Positions 27,489 to 35,879 of a stretch of DNA of 64,000 nucleotides are shown piece after piece; position 1 is the first letter of the stretch; each line of letters starts with the position of its first letter. Below the pieces are notes generated by a model that worked only from the letters and a program-made list of their open reading frames with translations, ran no database searches and had not been told where the DNA came from. This DNA is from Chitinophagales bacterium. Its GTDB lineage: Bacteria > Bacteroidota > Bacteroidia > Chitinophagales > Chitinophagaceae. A program made the translations under genes and the position numbers. The stretch covers positions 2,542,001 to 2,606,000 of the forward strand of contig JAFLBJ010000001.1 of assembly GCA_017303415.1 (NCBI GenBank). Reading direction: 5' to 3'.

Positions 27489-28847
27489 ATGAATATTAAG
27501 AACAACATTCTCGAAACGATTGGCAATACTCCCTTGATCCGTTTGAACAAGATTACCCGCGATCTCCCTTGTCTGGTGGCGGCCAAAGTCGATTATTTTA
27601 ATCCGGGTAATTCCATCAAAGACCGGATGGCGCTGAAGATGGTAGAAGTGGCAGAAAAAGAAGGTAAACTCAAACCCGGTGGCACCATCATTGAATGTAC
27701 CTCGGGAAATACCGGAATGGGCCTGGCCCTGGCTGCGGTGGTCAAAGGCTATAAGTGCATTTTCGCTACCACCGATAAGCAATCCAAGGAAAAAGTAGAT
27801 ATCCTGAAAGCCGTAGGTGCCGAAGTGATCGTGTGCCCGACCAATGTAGAACCCGATGACCCGCAAAGCTATTATTCAGTTGCCCGCCGCTTGCACCAGG
27901 AGATTCCCAATTCTTTTTTCTGTAATCAATACGATAATCTGGCCAACCGGTTGGCCCACTATGAAAGTACGGGCCCGGAGATCTGGGAGCAAACGGATGG
28001 AAAGATCACTCACCTGGTGGTTACGGCCGGTACCGGAGGAACCGTGACCGGAACGGCTCAATTCCTGAAGGAGAAAAATCCCAATATCCAGATTTGGGCC
28101 ATTGATGTCTACGGTTCCCTGCTTACCAAATACTTCCGGACAGGGGTTGCCGATATGAAAGAAGTACACCCTTATTTTTCTGAAGGCTTTGGAGAGGACT
28201 TCGTCCCCGAGAATTATGACATGAGTGTGATCGACCACTTTGAACAGGTAACGGACAAGGATGGAGCTATTATGGCCCGTAAACTGGCCCGTGAAGAAGG
28301 TATATTCTGTGGCTATTCCGCAGGCAGTTGTGTTCAGGGGCTGATACAATTAAAAGACCGGTTGAAAAAGGACGATCTCGTGGTCTGTATCTTCCATGAC
28401 CACGGCAGCCGCTATGTGGGCAAGGTTTACAATGACCAATGGATGATCGAAAGGGGCTTTTTAGATGTAAAGACCTTTAAGGATATCATCAGCTCGCGTG
28501 GCTCCAAAAAACTCATCACCCTCACCCCCGAACAAACCGTAGCCGAAGCAGTTGCTTTGATGAAGAAATATGATATTGAACATATCCCGGTCATGAACGA
28601 AGCACAACTGGTAGGCGCGATCAGCGAAAGTGGTTTGTTTCAAAAATTATTTGATAACCCCGATCTGCGAAAAGAAAAAGTAGCCTCCTTCCTTGAAGCG
28701 CCCTACCCGCTGGTTGACTTCTCCACGCCCGTGGAGCGACTAAGCGGAATGATCAATAAAGGCAATGGAGCAGTGTTGGCTAGGGATGAAGCCGGCCATT
28801 TTCATATTGTCACCAAGTATGATTTGCTACAGGCGTTGACGAAGTAG
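27489..28847 (+). CDS. Cystathionine beta-synthase-like PLP enzyme with CBS domains
   Basis: A 452-aa protein. Residues 1-325 form a cysteine-synthase-type PLP fold with the Schiff-base Lys44 in NPGNSIKDRMA and the ECTSGNTGMGL phosphate/substrate loop. Residues about 335-450 form a pair of CBS domains (TPEQTVAEAVALMKKYDIEHIPV), which bind adenosyl ligands. This architecture is that of cystathionine beta-synthase, which condenses homocysteine with serine. The start ATG at 27489 gives MNIKNNILETIGNTPL; the frame opens slightly further upstream. The stop is directly followed by a GACRGAK repeat array. Confidence 0.92.
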   Translation: MNIKNNILETIGNTPLIRLNKITRDLPCLVAAKVDYFNPGNSIKDRMALKMVEVAEKEGKLKPGGTIIECTSGNTGMGLALAAVVKGYKCIFATTDKQSKEKVDILKAVGAEVIVCPTNVEPDDPQSYYSVARRLHQEIPNSFFCNQYDNLANRLAHYESTGPEIWEQTDGKITHLVVTAGTGGTVTGTAQFLKEKNPNIQIWAIDVYGSLLTKYFRTGVADMKEVHPYFSEGFGEDFVPENYDMSVIDHFEQVTDKDGAIMARKLAREEGIFCGYSAGSCVQGLIQLKDRLKKDDLVVCIFHDHGSRYVGKVYNDQWMIERGFLDVKTFKDIISSRGSKKLITLTPEQTVAEAVALMKKYDIEHIPVMNEAQLVGAISESGLFQKLFDNPDLRKEKVASFLEAPYPLVDFSTPVERLSGMINKGNGAVLARDEAGHFHIVTKYDLLQALTK

Positions 28848-28848
28848 G

Positions 28849-29147
28849 GCGGAGGACAGATGACGGAGGACGGATGACGGAGGACAGATGACGGAGGTTG
28901 CTGTGCGAGACCTCTGGTCTCGCACGATTATCTTGTCGCCTCTGGCGACGCGATTAAAGACAAATACCATCTTAATAATATGCAGTTTTTTGTCGCCAGA
29001 GGCGACGGGAGAACGGTGCGAGACCAGAGGTCTCGCACAGCAACCTCCGCCATCCAACATCCAACATCCTTCATCTGTCATCTGTCCTCAGTCATCTGTC
29101 ATCCGTCCTCCGTCATCTGTCATCTGTCATCTGTCATCAGTCATCTC
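28849..29147. repeat. Nested inverted-repeat element with GACRGAK heptamers
   Basis: From outside in: 7-nt units (GACGGAG, GACAGAT) at 28849-28895; a perfect 33-bp inverted repeat (28893-28925 with 29016-29048) whose arms contain the self-palindrome GTGCGAGACC-TCT-GGTCTCGCAC; a perfect 15-bp inverted repeat (28935-28949 with 28992-29006) whose arms contain the self-palindrome GTCGCC-TCT-GGCGAC; and a 42-bp core. Mirror-image heptamers (CATCTGT, CATCCGT) follow at 29049-29147. A run of nine Cs ends it. Confidence 0.95.
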
Positions 29148-29564
29148 CCCCCCCCCATCGTAATCTTACGTTCCCCAGCCAAGCAGTTCTACCTAATCCG
29201 CATGTTGTTTCTATCGTTAAAAAAATTAGAAATTTTGCTCTATGCGGTTAATCTCATCCGATATACTTTTGTGTCAGAAGTTGATTGATAGAAATATCGA
29301 TCTCAATCCAAATCCAAAAAAACCAGCGTTAAACGAACCATCCAACATCCTTTTAAAAAACCAGAGAAAAATCCAATATCAGTCAACTTCTTTTTTTCTC
29401 TATCCTTTGAAGACCTACCGATCCGATCCTGAAGAACCACATTGACAGTCCCGTTTTATCCAATCCTTTGAAGACATCCAGATCCTGGAAAACCGAATTC
29501 AATCGTTGAGGCCCAAAAAAAGAATTCTCCTTTACTTTCCTTAATTTCCCTCCCGGTGCATTTC
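29148..29564. other. AT-rich intergenic region with a promoter-like site and a direct repeat
   Basis: I see no convincing gene in this 417-bp stretch. It holds an exact TAnnTTTG element (TACTTTTG at 29264-29271). A 13-nt direct repeat (ATCCTTTGAAGAC at 29402-29414 and 29463-29475, 61 bp apart) lies within longer imperfectly repeated flanks. A transcript from the promoter-like site would give a leader of about 280 nt before the next gene, or a small RNA. Confidence 0.5.
29264..29271 (+). promoter_or_regulatory. Candidate -7 element upstream of the kinase-like gene
   Basis: TACTTTTG matches TAnnTTTG exactly. It lies about 290 nt before the ATG of the next gene, so it implies a long 5' leader or a separate small transcript. 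Confidence 0.4.
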
Positions 29565-30662
29565 ATGGACAATACGAGCAACCGGGAGGGAAAGGAAAGT
29601 GACAAACCATCCCGAAAGAAACCGATGTACCCGGTTTCGGCGAACCTGCGCTCTTACCTGAAAAATGTCGGCCGGGATATCAAACTACCCGTCAGCTATC
29701 GTGATCTTCATCAATTCACCTTTTCAGTTCCCTTACGGGATAAATTTGGCAAAGAGACCCTTTGGGAAAAGACCCTATATGATAGTCGGGAATGGGACTA
29801 TATCCGGAAGGGTTTACTGGACATTTATGCCATTTTAAAGACCGAGGGCGACCTTCGTTTTACCAAACACCTCGATGTAGCCCGGATTGACTATTGCACC
29901 TTTGGGAATTCAAACCCCTTCCGCATCCGGATCGTCAATAAGTACAACGACAACTACGATCATTACTACATTAAAATTGCCGATGCGTCGCGTATTTATG
30001 GACTGGAACTGGAACATCTCCTCTCCCCCAACCGGATGCATTTTTTTACCCACCAGGATACCATGGTGGAAGAACATATTGCCGGCATTCCCGGGGATGT
30101 CTTTATCCGGGATATGATGAATGACGCCTCCACAAATAAAATCAGGCTGGCCAAGGAATTTGTCAAATTTAACGAACGTTGTTTCGTACGACTTTTGGGC
30201 GATATGCGGAGTTACAATTTTATCATAGATATTACGCCTGATATCGAGGATTATCAATACCGTATCCGGGCCATCGATTTTGACCAGCAATGCTACGAAG
30301 GCCGGAAGAACCTCTATCTCCCCCAATTTTTTAAAGAGAATTACCCCCTTGTGGAGCTGACCTTGCGCCACCTTAATAACGATTCGATCCAACAGTACCA
30401 GACCGAAGAAAGGACAATGATGGCTTTTCGGTTAACCTCCTCCCGTTACCGTCTGATGGACCTGCTGCAGATCATGGGCAAGGACGAACTTTCCACCCCT
30501 GTAAAGACGGAGCAATTAAAAACAGAGTTGAATGCCTATTTTGGAAACACCTATTATTCCAAGGCCAAAACCATGGGTCAGGTCGTAAAGACACATATGA
30601 AACAGACCCTGCGTAAAAACCTGCTTCTTCTGCAGAAGCAATCGGGCAGGTTCAATGATTAA
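29565..30662 (+). CDS. Unknown protein with a divergent protein-kinase-like core
   Basis: A 365-aa cytoplasmic protein of no family I can name; the ATG at 29565 is preferred over an in-frame GTG at 29556. It has kinase-like landmarks in the right order. YYIKIAD (Lys137) could be the beta-3 lysine strand, followed by an acidic helix (LELEHL). MVEEHIAG (about 167-174) looks like a hinge. LLGDMRSYNFII (211-221) resembles a catalytic loop with Asp213 and Asn217. IRAIDFDQQ (234-242) resembles the metal-binding DFD/DFG strand. The C-terminus is basic. It is a lone gene before the aldolase. The kinase reading is an inference from motif spacing. Confidence 0.65.
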   Translation: MDNTSNREGKESDKPSRKKPMYPVSANLRSYLKNVGRDIKLPVSYRDLHQFTFSVPLRDKFGKETLWEKTLYDSREWDYIRKGLLDIYAILKTEGDLRFTKHLDVARIDYCTFGNSNPFRIRIVNKYNDNYDHYYIKIADASRIYGLELEHLLSPNRMHFFTHQDTMVEEHIAGIPGDVFIRDMMNDASTNKIRLAKEFVKFNERCFVRLLGDMRSYNFIIDITPDIEDYQYRIRAIDFDQQCYEGRKNLYLPQFFKENYPLVELTLRHLNNDSIQQYQTEERTMMAFRLTSSRYRLMDLLQIMGKDELSTPVKTEQLKTELNAYFGNTYYSKAKTMGQVVKTHMKQTLRKNLLLLQKQSGRFND

Positions 30663-30703
30663 AGTCACAAATGCGTTATCTTCGCCACGCAAAAACATAG
30701 ACA

Positions 30704-31771
30704 ATGAGCAAATACAAAGCCGGCGTGTTGTTTGGTGAAGAACTCGAAGCACTCCTCAATGACGCCAAAGCCAACCAATTCGCCCTTCCTGCCGTAAATA
30801 CTACCGGCACAAACTCCATCAATGCCACCCTTGAAACGGCGGCCAAAGTCAATTCACCTGTTATCATTCAATTCTCAAACGGTGGTGCACAATTCATCGC
30901 CGGCAAGGGAATGCCCAACGATAAATTGCAAGGCAATATTCAGGGAGCGATCTCCGGCGCCCTGCATATTCATAATGTTGCCAAATATTACGGAGTACCT
31001 GTTGTACTGCACACCGATCATGCCGCCAAAAAATGGCTGCCCTGGATCAGTGGATTGATCGATGCGGGTGAAGCCTTTTATAAAGAAAAAGGGCAACCTC
31101 TCTTCAGCAGCCACATGCTTGACCTCAGTGAAGAACCATTGGAGGAAAATGTATCCACATCCGTTGAGTTTTTCAAACGCATGAAACCCCTGGGCATGGC
31201 CATTGAGATCGAACTGGGTGTGACCGGTGGAGAAGAGGACGGGGTGGATAACAGCGATGTGGAAAATGATAAACTTTACACCCAACCTGCGCACGTAGCG
31301 TATGCCTACACAGAATTAGGTAAAGTGGGTAATCTGTTCACCATTGCCGCTGCCTTTGGTAATGTACATGGTGTATATAAACCCGGTAACGTTGAGCTTC
31401 GTCCGGTGATCCTGCACAATAGCCAGGTGTATATTGAAAAAGAACTTAAGACAGGGCCTAAACCCGTCTACTTTGTATTCCATGGTGGAAGTGGCAGCCC
31501 GCAGCATCAGATCCGTGAAGCCATCGGTTATGGCGCCATTAAGATGAATATTGACACCGACCTTCAGTGGGCTTTCTGGGAAGGGATCTTGGGTTATTAT
31601 CAGAAAAATGAAGCCTACCTTCAAGGTCAGCTGGGTAATCCCGAAGGCGAGGATAAACCCAACAAAAAATATTATGATCCACGTGTTTGGTTGCGCAAAG
31701 GGGAAGAGTCCTTTATCAAAAGGCTTGAAACCGCTTTTGTGGACCTCAACTGTATCAACCGGAATGCGTGA
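30704..31771 (+). CDS. fbaA: Class II fructose-bisphosphate aldolase
   Basis: A 355-aa zinc-dependent aldolase that splits fructose 1,6-bisphosphate in glycolysis. LHTDHAAKKW contains the metal/catalytic Asp and His. The EIELGVTGGEEDGVDN stretch, the VHGVYKPGNVEL metal-His region and the HGGSGSP phosphate loop are the class IIA (E. coli FbaA-like) signatures. A TATCTTCG element (one mismatch to the -7 consensus) lies about 23 nt upstream. The stop TGA (GCGTGAGG) merges with the following heptamer array. Confidence 0.96.
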   Translation: MSKYKAGVLFGEELEALLNDAKANQFALPAVNTTGTNSINATLETAAKVNSPVIIQFSNGGAQFIAGKGMPNDKLQGNIQGAISGALHIHNVAKYYGVPVVLHTDHAAKKWLPWISGLIDAGEAFYKEKGQPLFSSHMLDLSEEPLEENVSTSVEFFKRMKPLGMAIEIELGVTGGEEDGVDNSDVENDKLYTQPAHVAYAYTELGKVGNLFTIAAAFGNVHGVYKPGNVELRPVILHNSQVYIEKELKTGPKPVYFVFHGGSGSPQHQIREAIGYGAIKMNIDTDLQWAFWEGILGYYQKNEAYLQGQLGNPEGEDKPNKKYYDPRVWLRKGEESFIKRLETAFVDLNCINRNA

Positions 31772-31963
31772 GGGATGTGAGGCGTGAGGCGTGAGGCGTG
31801 GGGAGTGAGGCGTGAGACGTGAGACGTGAATAGTGAATAGTGAATGTTCAATTGTTTGACTTTTAACATTTAACTTACAACTTAAAACTTATTTTCACTA
31901 TTCACTATTCACTATTCACCATTCACGCCTCACGTTTCACGTCTCACGACTGACGCCTCACGA
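31769..31963. repeat. Heptamer inverted-repeat array between fbaA and cysE
   Basis: GTGAGGC/GTGAGAC units, then GTGAATA units, form the left arm to about 31845. A core at about 31846-31893 is itself made of TTAAAAC-like 7-nt units. TCACTAT and TCACGCC/TCACGTC units form the right arm to 31963. The right arm ends two bases before the cysE ATG, so the cysE leader is repeat sequence. The core closely matches that of the array at 34073-34390. Confidence 0.95.
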
Positions 31964-31965
31964 CT

Positions 31966-32778
31966 ATGAAAAAGACCTTCTACTCCACCCTGTTGCAACA
32001 GCACCAATCCATGGAAGCTGTCCCCTCTAACCAGGCGATCGGTAGTTTTGTGGATGACCTGATCGGGTTAATGTTTCCAGAAAAGACCGAACAGGATATT
32101 CAGGGATTGGAGGATATTGAAAAAGGTTTTCTTGACCTGGAGGCCGGATTGATTCGGCTATTTGAATCCACACGTGCCTGCAAGCAATGTGACAATGCAG
32201 AGAAAGCTGCACAATTCTTTGAGGTAGTTCCAGAACTTTACAGACTGCTTAATACCGATATTGAAGCGCTTTTGAGTGGTGACCCGGCAGCCAGAAGCCG
32301 GTTTGAGATCATTCGTGCTTACCCGGGGTTTTTAGCGGTCGCCTTTTATCGTATTGCTCACGCTTTGTATCAATTGGATATTCCTTTTCTTCCCCGCATC
32401 ATTACCGAGATCGCTCATTCAAGAACGGGTATTGATATTCACCCGGCAGCCCAGGTTGGAGAGTATTTTTTTATTGATCATGGCACCGGAACGGTGATTG
32501 GAGAAACTACCCGCATAGGTAACCATGTAAAGCTCTATCAGGGCGTGACCCTGGGTGCATTAAGTGTAGATAAAGAAATGGCCGATACCAAACGGCACCC
32601 GACAGTAGAAGATCATGTCATTATTTATTCCGGCGCTACCATACTAGGCGGACAAACCGTGATCGGGCATCATAGTGTTATCGGAGGAAATGTTTGGCTA
32701 ACCAAGAGTGTTCCTCCCCGGTCAACGGTTTACCACCGGGCCCAGATCGACGTGGTTGAACAACCCAAATCCTTATAA
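31966..32778 (+). CDS. cysE: Serine O-acetyltransferase
   Basis: A 270-aa enzyme that makes O-acetylserine from serine and acetyl-CoA for cysteine synthesis. The N-terminal helical region (to about 150) is followed by left-handed beta-helix hexapeptide repeats with the family stretch GIDIHPAAQVGEYFFIDHGT (about 157-176), TVIGETTRIGNHVKLYQGVTLG and the C-terminal VIGGNVWLTKSVP. It resembles the long EpsC-type of Bacteroidota. It is two bp upstream of cysM, so the two steps of cysteine synthesis form one operon. A repeat array occupies the leader. Confidence 0.94.
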   Translation: MKKTFYSTLLQQHQSMEAVPSNQAIGSFVDDLIGLMFPEKTEQDIQGLEDIEKGFLDLEAGLIRLFESTRACKQCDNAEKAAQFFEVVPELYRLLNTDIEALLSGDPAARSRFEIIRAYPGFLAVAFYRIAHALYQLDIPFLPRIITEIAHSRTGIDIHPAAQVGEYFFIDHGTGTVIGETTRIGNHVKLYQGVTLGALSVDKEMADTKRHPTVEDHVIIYSGATILGGQTVIGHHSVIGGNVWLTKSVPPRSTVYHRAQIDVVEQPKSL

Positions 32779-32780
32779 AT

Positions 32781-33656
32781 ATGGCGAGCATCATTGACCT
32801 GGTGGGTGGAACACCAATGGTTGAATTGAAAAAATTGAACCCCAACCCTGCTGTACGCATATTTGCGAAACTGGAAGGAAACAATCCGGGCGGAAGTGTA
32901 AAAGATCGACCCGCCCTGAATATGATCCGTTCGGCCATTGAACGGGGAGAGATAAAAGCGGGAAGTAAATTGATCGAAGCAACCAGTGGCAATACGGGTA
33001 TAGCCCTCGCGATGATTGCACGTTTATATGATCTCGAGATAGAATTGGTGATGCCCTCTTCATCCACAAGGGAAAGAACACTTACCATGGAAGCCTACGG
33101 CGCACATGTCACCCTGCTGGATTCCATTGAAGCATGCCGTGATTATGCGGACGCAACAGCCGCATCCGGCAAGGCATTTATACTGAACCAGTTTGCCAAT
33201 CCAGATAATTATCTGGCGCATTATAAAACAACAGGGCCGGAAATTTGGAAGGATACCGGAGGAAAGATCACCCATTTTGTCAGTTCCATGGGGACAACTG
33301 GCACAATTATGGGATGTTCCAGGTATCTGAAAGAACAGAACGAGAAAATACAGATCGTAGGTTGCCAGCCAACGGAAGAATCTTCAATTCCAGGTATTCG
33401 CCGTTGGCCAAAAGAATACCTGCCAAAGATTTTTGAACCCGAACGCGTTGACCGTGTGATGGATGTTTCCCAGGAGGAAGCGACTCAAATGGCACGCAAA
33501 TTAGCAAAGCAGGAAGCCATCTTTTCGGGTATGAGCAGTGGTGGAGCTGCTGCCGCCTCGATCCGTTTGGCAAATGAATTAACGGAAGGGTGTATTGTTT
33601 TTATCGCGTGCGACAGAGGCGACCGATATTTAAGTAGTGAACTTTTTGGAGGCTAG
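32781..33656 (+). CDS. cysM: Cysteine synthase B-type O-acetylserine sulfhydrylase
   Basis: A 291-aa PLP enzyme that converts O-acetylserine and sulfide (or thiosulfate) to cysteine. The Schiff-base Lys is in NNPGGSVKDRPA (about 35-46), the substrate loop is EATSGNTGIAL and the PLP-phosphate loop is MGTTGTIMG. The short length and PSSSTRERTLTMEAYGA stretch fit CysM rather than CysK. It is directly coupled to cysE. Confidence 0.94.
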   Translation: MASIIDLVGGTPMVELKKLNPNPAVRIFAKLEGNNPGGSVKDRPALNMIRSAIERGEIKAGSKLIEATSGNTGIALAMIARLYDLEIELVMPSSSTRERTLTMEAYGAHVTLLDSIEACRDYADATAASGKAFILNQFANPDNYLAHYKTTGPEIWKDTGGKITHFVSSMGTTGTIMGCSRYLKEQNEKIQIVGCQPTEESSIPGIRRWPKEYLPKIFEPERVDRVMDVSQEEATQMARKLAKQEAIFSGMSSGGAAAASIRLANELTEGCIVFIACDRGDRYLSSELFGG

Positions 33657-33691
33657 GCAACCTCATCGTTCCACATTCCGTTCCAATATTT

Positions 33692-34072
33692 ATGAAAACG
33701 AAAATCATCATCACCATCCTGGCATGTGCCAGTCTGCTTTATTCCTGTTCCAAAGGCGGCGATAGTTCCGGCGGCGGATCAGGCAGTGGAAACGGAAACG
33801 GTAACCCTCCCGATCCTTGTGACGGTGTAGCCGCTTCATTCTCGGCCAACGTAATGCCTATCATTCAATCTTCCTGTGCCTTGAGCGGATGCCATATCAC
33901 AGGCAGCTTTAATGGCCCTGGCCAATTGACCAATTATACAGAAGTCTTCAACGCAAGAGCCCAGATACGCTCGGCTGTGAATAGCGGTATTATGCCCAAA
34001 ACCGGTAGTCTTACTGCTGCGCAAAAGGCCAGTATCATTTGCTGGATCGATAAGGGAGCTGCGAATAACTAG
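33692..34072 (+). CDS. Small lipoprotein with a cytochrome c-like CX4CH motif
   Basis: A 126-aa lipoprotein (lipobox Cys19). A Gly/Ser/Asn linker (22-40) leads to a compact domain with SCALSGCH (Cys62, Cys67, His68), a CX4CH variant of the haem c-binding motif, and a later GIMPKTG whose Met101 could be the sixth haem ligand. The layout matches single-haem domains fused to lipoprotein signals in Bacteroidota. A redox or electron-carrier role at the membrane is inferred. No partner gene is adjacent. Confidence 0.75.
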   Translation: MKTKIIITILACASLLYSCSKGGDSSGGGSGSGNGNGNPPDPCDGVAASFSANVMPIIQSSCALSGCHITGSFNGPGQLTNYTEVFNARAQIRSAVNSGIMPKTGSLTAAQKASIICWIDKGAANN

Positions 34073-34390
34073 CGAGGGACGTGAGTTTCGTGAGGCGTGA
34101 GACGTGAGTTTCGTGAGACGTGAGACGTGAGTTTCGTCAGAGGTGAATAGAGAATAGTGAATGGTCAACAGTTTGACTATTAACTTTTATCTTACAAGTT
34201 AAAACTTATTTTCACTATTCACTATTCACTATTCACTATTCACCATTCACCCTTCACCCTTCACCATTCACATCTCACGCCTCACGTCTCACGTCTCACG
34301 CCTCACGTCTCACGTCTCACGTCTCACGCCTCACGTCTCCCGCCTCACGCCTCACGCCTCACCTCCCACGTCTCCCGCCTCCCGCCTACC
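34073..34390. repeat. Heptamer inverted-repeat array before accD
   Basis: The left arm (34073-34165) has GTGAGAC/GTGAGGC units interrupted by GTGAGTTTC. The core (about 34166-34210) of TTAAAAC-like units is nearly the same as that of the array at 31769-31963. The right arm (to 34390) runs through TCACTAT, TCACCAT, TCACGTC/TCACGCC and finally degenerate TCCCGCC units without a break in the 7-nt phase. It fills the gap of about 300 bp between the cytochrome-like gene and the accD promoter. Confidence 0.95.
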
Positions 34391-34417
34391 CCCCAGCCCA
34401 AAATCCCCCACATTCCC

Positions 34418-34425
34418 TATATTTG
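34418..34425 (+). promoter_or_regulatory. Candidate -7 element of accD
   Basis: TATATTTG matches TAnnTTTG exactly and sits 20 nt before the accD ATG, between the repeat array and the gene. Confidence 0.5.
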
Positions 34426-34445
34426 TTGCCACAATTTGAAAGGTT

Positions 34446-35357
34446 ATGGCAAAACAGGTAGAAGATTTTGACGCCAGCCTGGCGGGGGAAGAAGGAAAAG
34501 AGAGTAACCGGACCAGTTGGTTCAGACGGATCAGAAAAGGTATCCTTACTTCGACAGAAGATAAAAAGGAGACCCCGGAAGGTCTTTGGACCAAATGCCC
34601 CCATTGTAATCATATCTGCACGGCCTCCGATCTCAAAGACAATTATTTTGTTTGCCCCAAATGCTCCTATCATCACCGGATCGGGAGTGAAGAATATTAT
34701 TCCCAGATTTTTGACGATGGGCAATACACCGAATTGTTTGAAAATATCCGCTCCAAAGACTTCCTCGGATTCACTGACCTGAAACCTTACAACAAGCGTC
34801 TGGAAGAGACCTGGAGTAAGACTGACCTGAAGGATTCGATGCGGGTAGCGGTTGGCCGTATCAATGGACATGAGGCGGTTGTAGCCTGTATGGATTTTGA
34901 ATTTATTGGTGGAAGCCTGGGCAGTGTGATGGGTGAAAAATTTGCACGAGCCGTTGATCATTGCATTCAACACCATCTCCCCTATGTGGTCATCAGCAAA
35001 AGTGGTGGTGCCCGTATGATGGAAAGTGCATTTTCCCTGATGCAGTTGGCCAAAACAAGCGGCAAACTTTCACAACTTTCCGATGCCGGTCTTCCCTATA
35101 TCTCTTTGCTCACTGACCCGACCTTTGGTGGAATTTCCGCCAGCTTTGGTATGCTGGGTGACCTGAATATCGCCGAACCCGGTGCATTGATCGGATTCGC
35201 CGGTCCCAGGGTCATCAAAGAAACCATTAAAAAAGACCTTCCGGATGGCTTTCAACGAAGCGAATTCCTGCTGGAGCATGGGTTCCTCGATTTTATTGTC
35301 AACCGGAAAGAACTGAAGGAAAAACTGGCGACTGTTTTCCTGATGTTCCGAAATTAA
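34446..35357 (+). CDS. accD: Acetyl-CoA carboxylase carboxyltransferase subunit beta
   Basis: A 303-aa subunit that, with AccA, transfers CO2 from biotin to acetyl-CoA for fatty acid synthesis. The zinc ribbon is CPHC...CPKC (Cys51, 54, 70, 73). The carboxyltransferase core includes SKSGGARMMESAFSLMQ and TDPTFGGISASFG, followed by IGFAGPRVI. It is followed 33 bp later by smpB, probably in one transcript. Confidence 0.96.
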   Translation: MAKQVEDFDASLAGEEGKESNRTSWFRRIRKGILTSTEDKKETPEGLWTKCPHCNHICTASDLKDNYFVCPKCSYHHRIGSEEYYSQIFDDGQYTELFENIRSKDFLGFTDLKPYNKRLEETWSKTDLKDSMRVAVGRINGHEAVVACMDFEFIGGSLGSVMGEKFARAVDHCIQHHLPYVVISKSGGARMMESAFSLMQLAKTSGKLSQLSDAGLPYISLLTDPTFGGISASFGMLGDLNIAEPGALIGFAGPRVIKETIKKDLPDGFQRSEFLLEHGFLDFIVNRKELKEKLATVFLMFRN

Positions 35358-35390
35358 AGGGCCCTTTTCCCCTTGCCTATTACCTCCCTC

Positions 35391-35825
35391 ATGGAATTAA
35401 AGAACCGACAGGCCTTCTACGAATATTTTATTGACGACAAGTACGTTGCCGGTATGGTATTGACGGGCACGGAGGTCAAATCATTGCGGGCTGGCAGGGC
35501 GAGTTTCAACGACAGTTATTGCCTCTTGCATAAAGGGGAGGTCTGGATACGGTCACTCCATATAGCCGAATACTCCCACGGTACAGTCAACAACCATGAC
35601 CCCCTTCGGGAAAGAAAGCTCCTGCTTCAGAAAAGGGAGATCCGTAAGATCGAAGCCAAACTGAAGGAAAAAGGTTATACCCTGGTACCCCTCCGGATCT
35701 ATTTCAATGAAAAAAACCTTGTTAAGATCGAGATCGGGCTTGGAAGAGGGAAAAAACTCCATGATAAGCGCGACACGATCAAAAAAAGAGAGGCCGACCG
35801 GGAAATGAAACGGTACAGTGGGTAA
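35391..35825 (+). CDS. smpB: SsrA-binding protein
   Basis: A 144-aa protein that binds tmRNA and brings it to stalled ribosomes. The ATG at 35391 is chosen; the frame opens 18 bp earlier at a TTG. Motifs are FIDDKYVAGMVLTGTEVKSLRAG near the start (read in parts), the LVPLRIYFNEKNLVKIEIGL strand and a basic C-terminal tail (RDTIKKREADREMKR). The tmRNA gene itself is not visible in the window. Confidence 0.95.
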   Translation: MELKNRQAFYEYFIDDKYVAGMVLTGTEVKSLRAGRASFNDSYCLLHKGEVWIRSLHIAEYSHGTVNNHDPLRERKLLLQKREIRKIEAKLKEKGYTLVPLRIYFNEKNLVKIEIGLGRGKKLHDKRDTIKKREADREMKRYSG

Positions 35826-35879
35826 TAAACCCCCTAAACCACCGTTTTAAAGGTGCACGATTTTTGCAGTTTCCCCTTG

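Noticed and set aside
29242-29445. 67-aa open frame in the region before the kinase-like gene
   Set aside because: Asn/Pro/Lys-rich composition without signal or domain; its overlap with the promoter-like element makes a gene unlikely, though a small peptide cannot be excluded.
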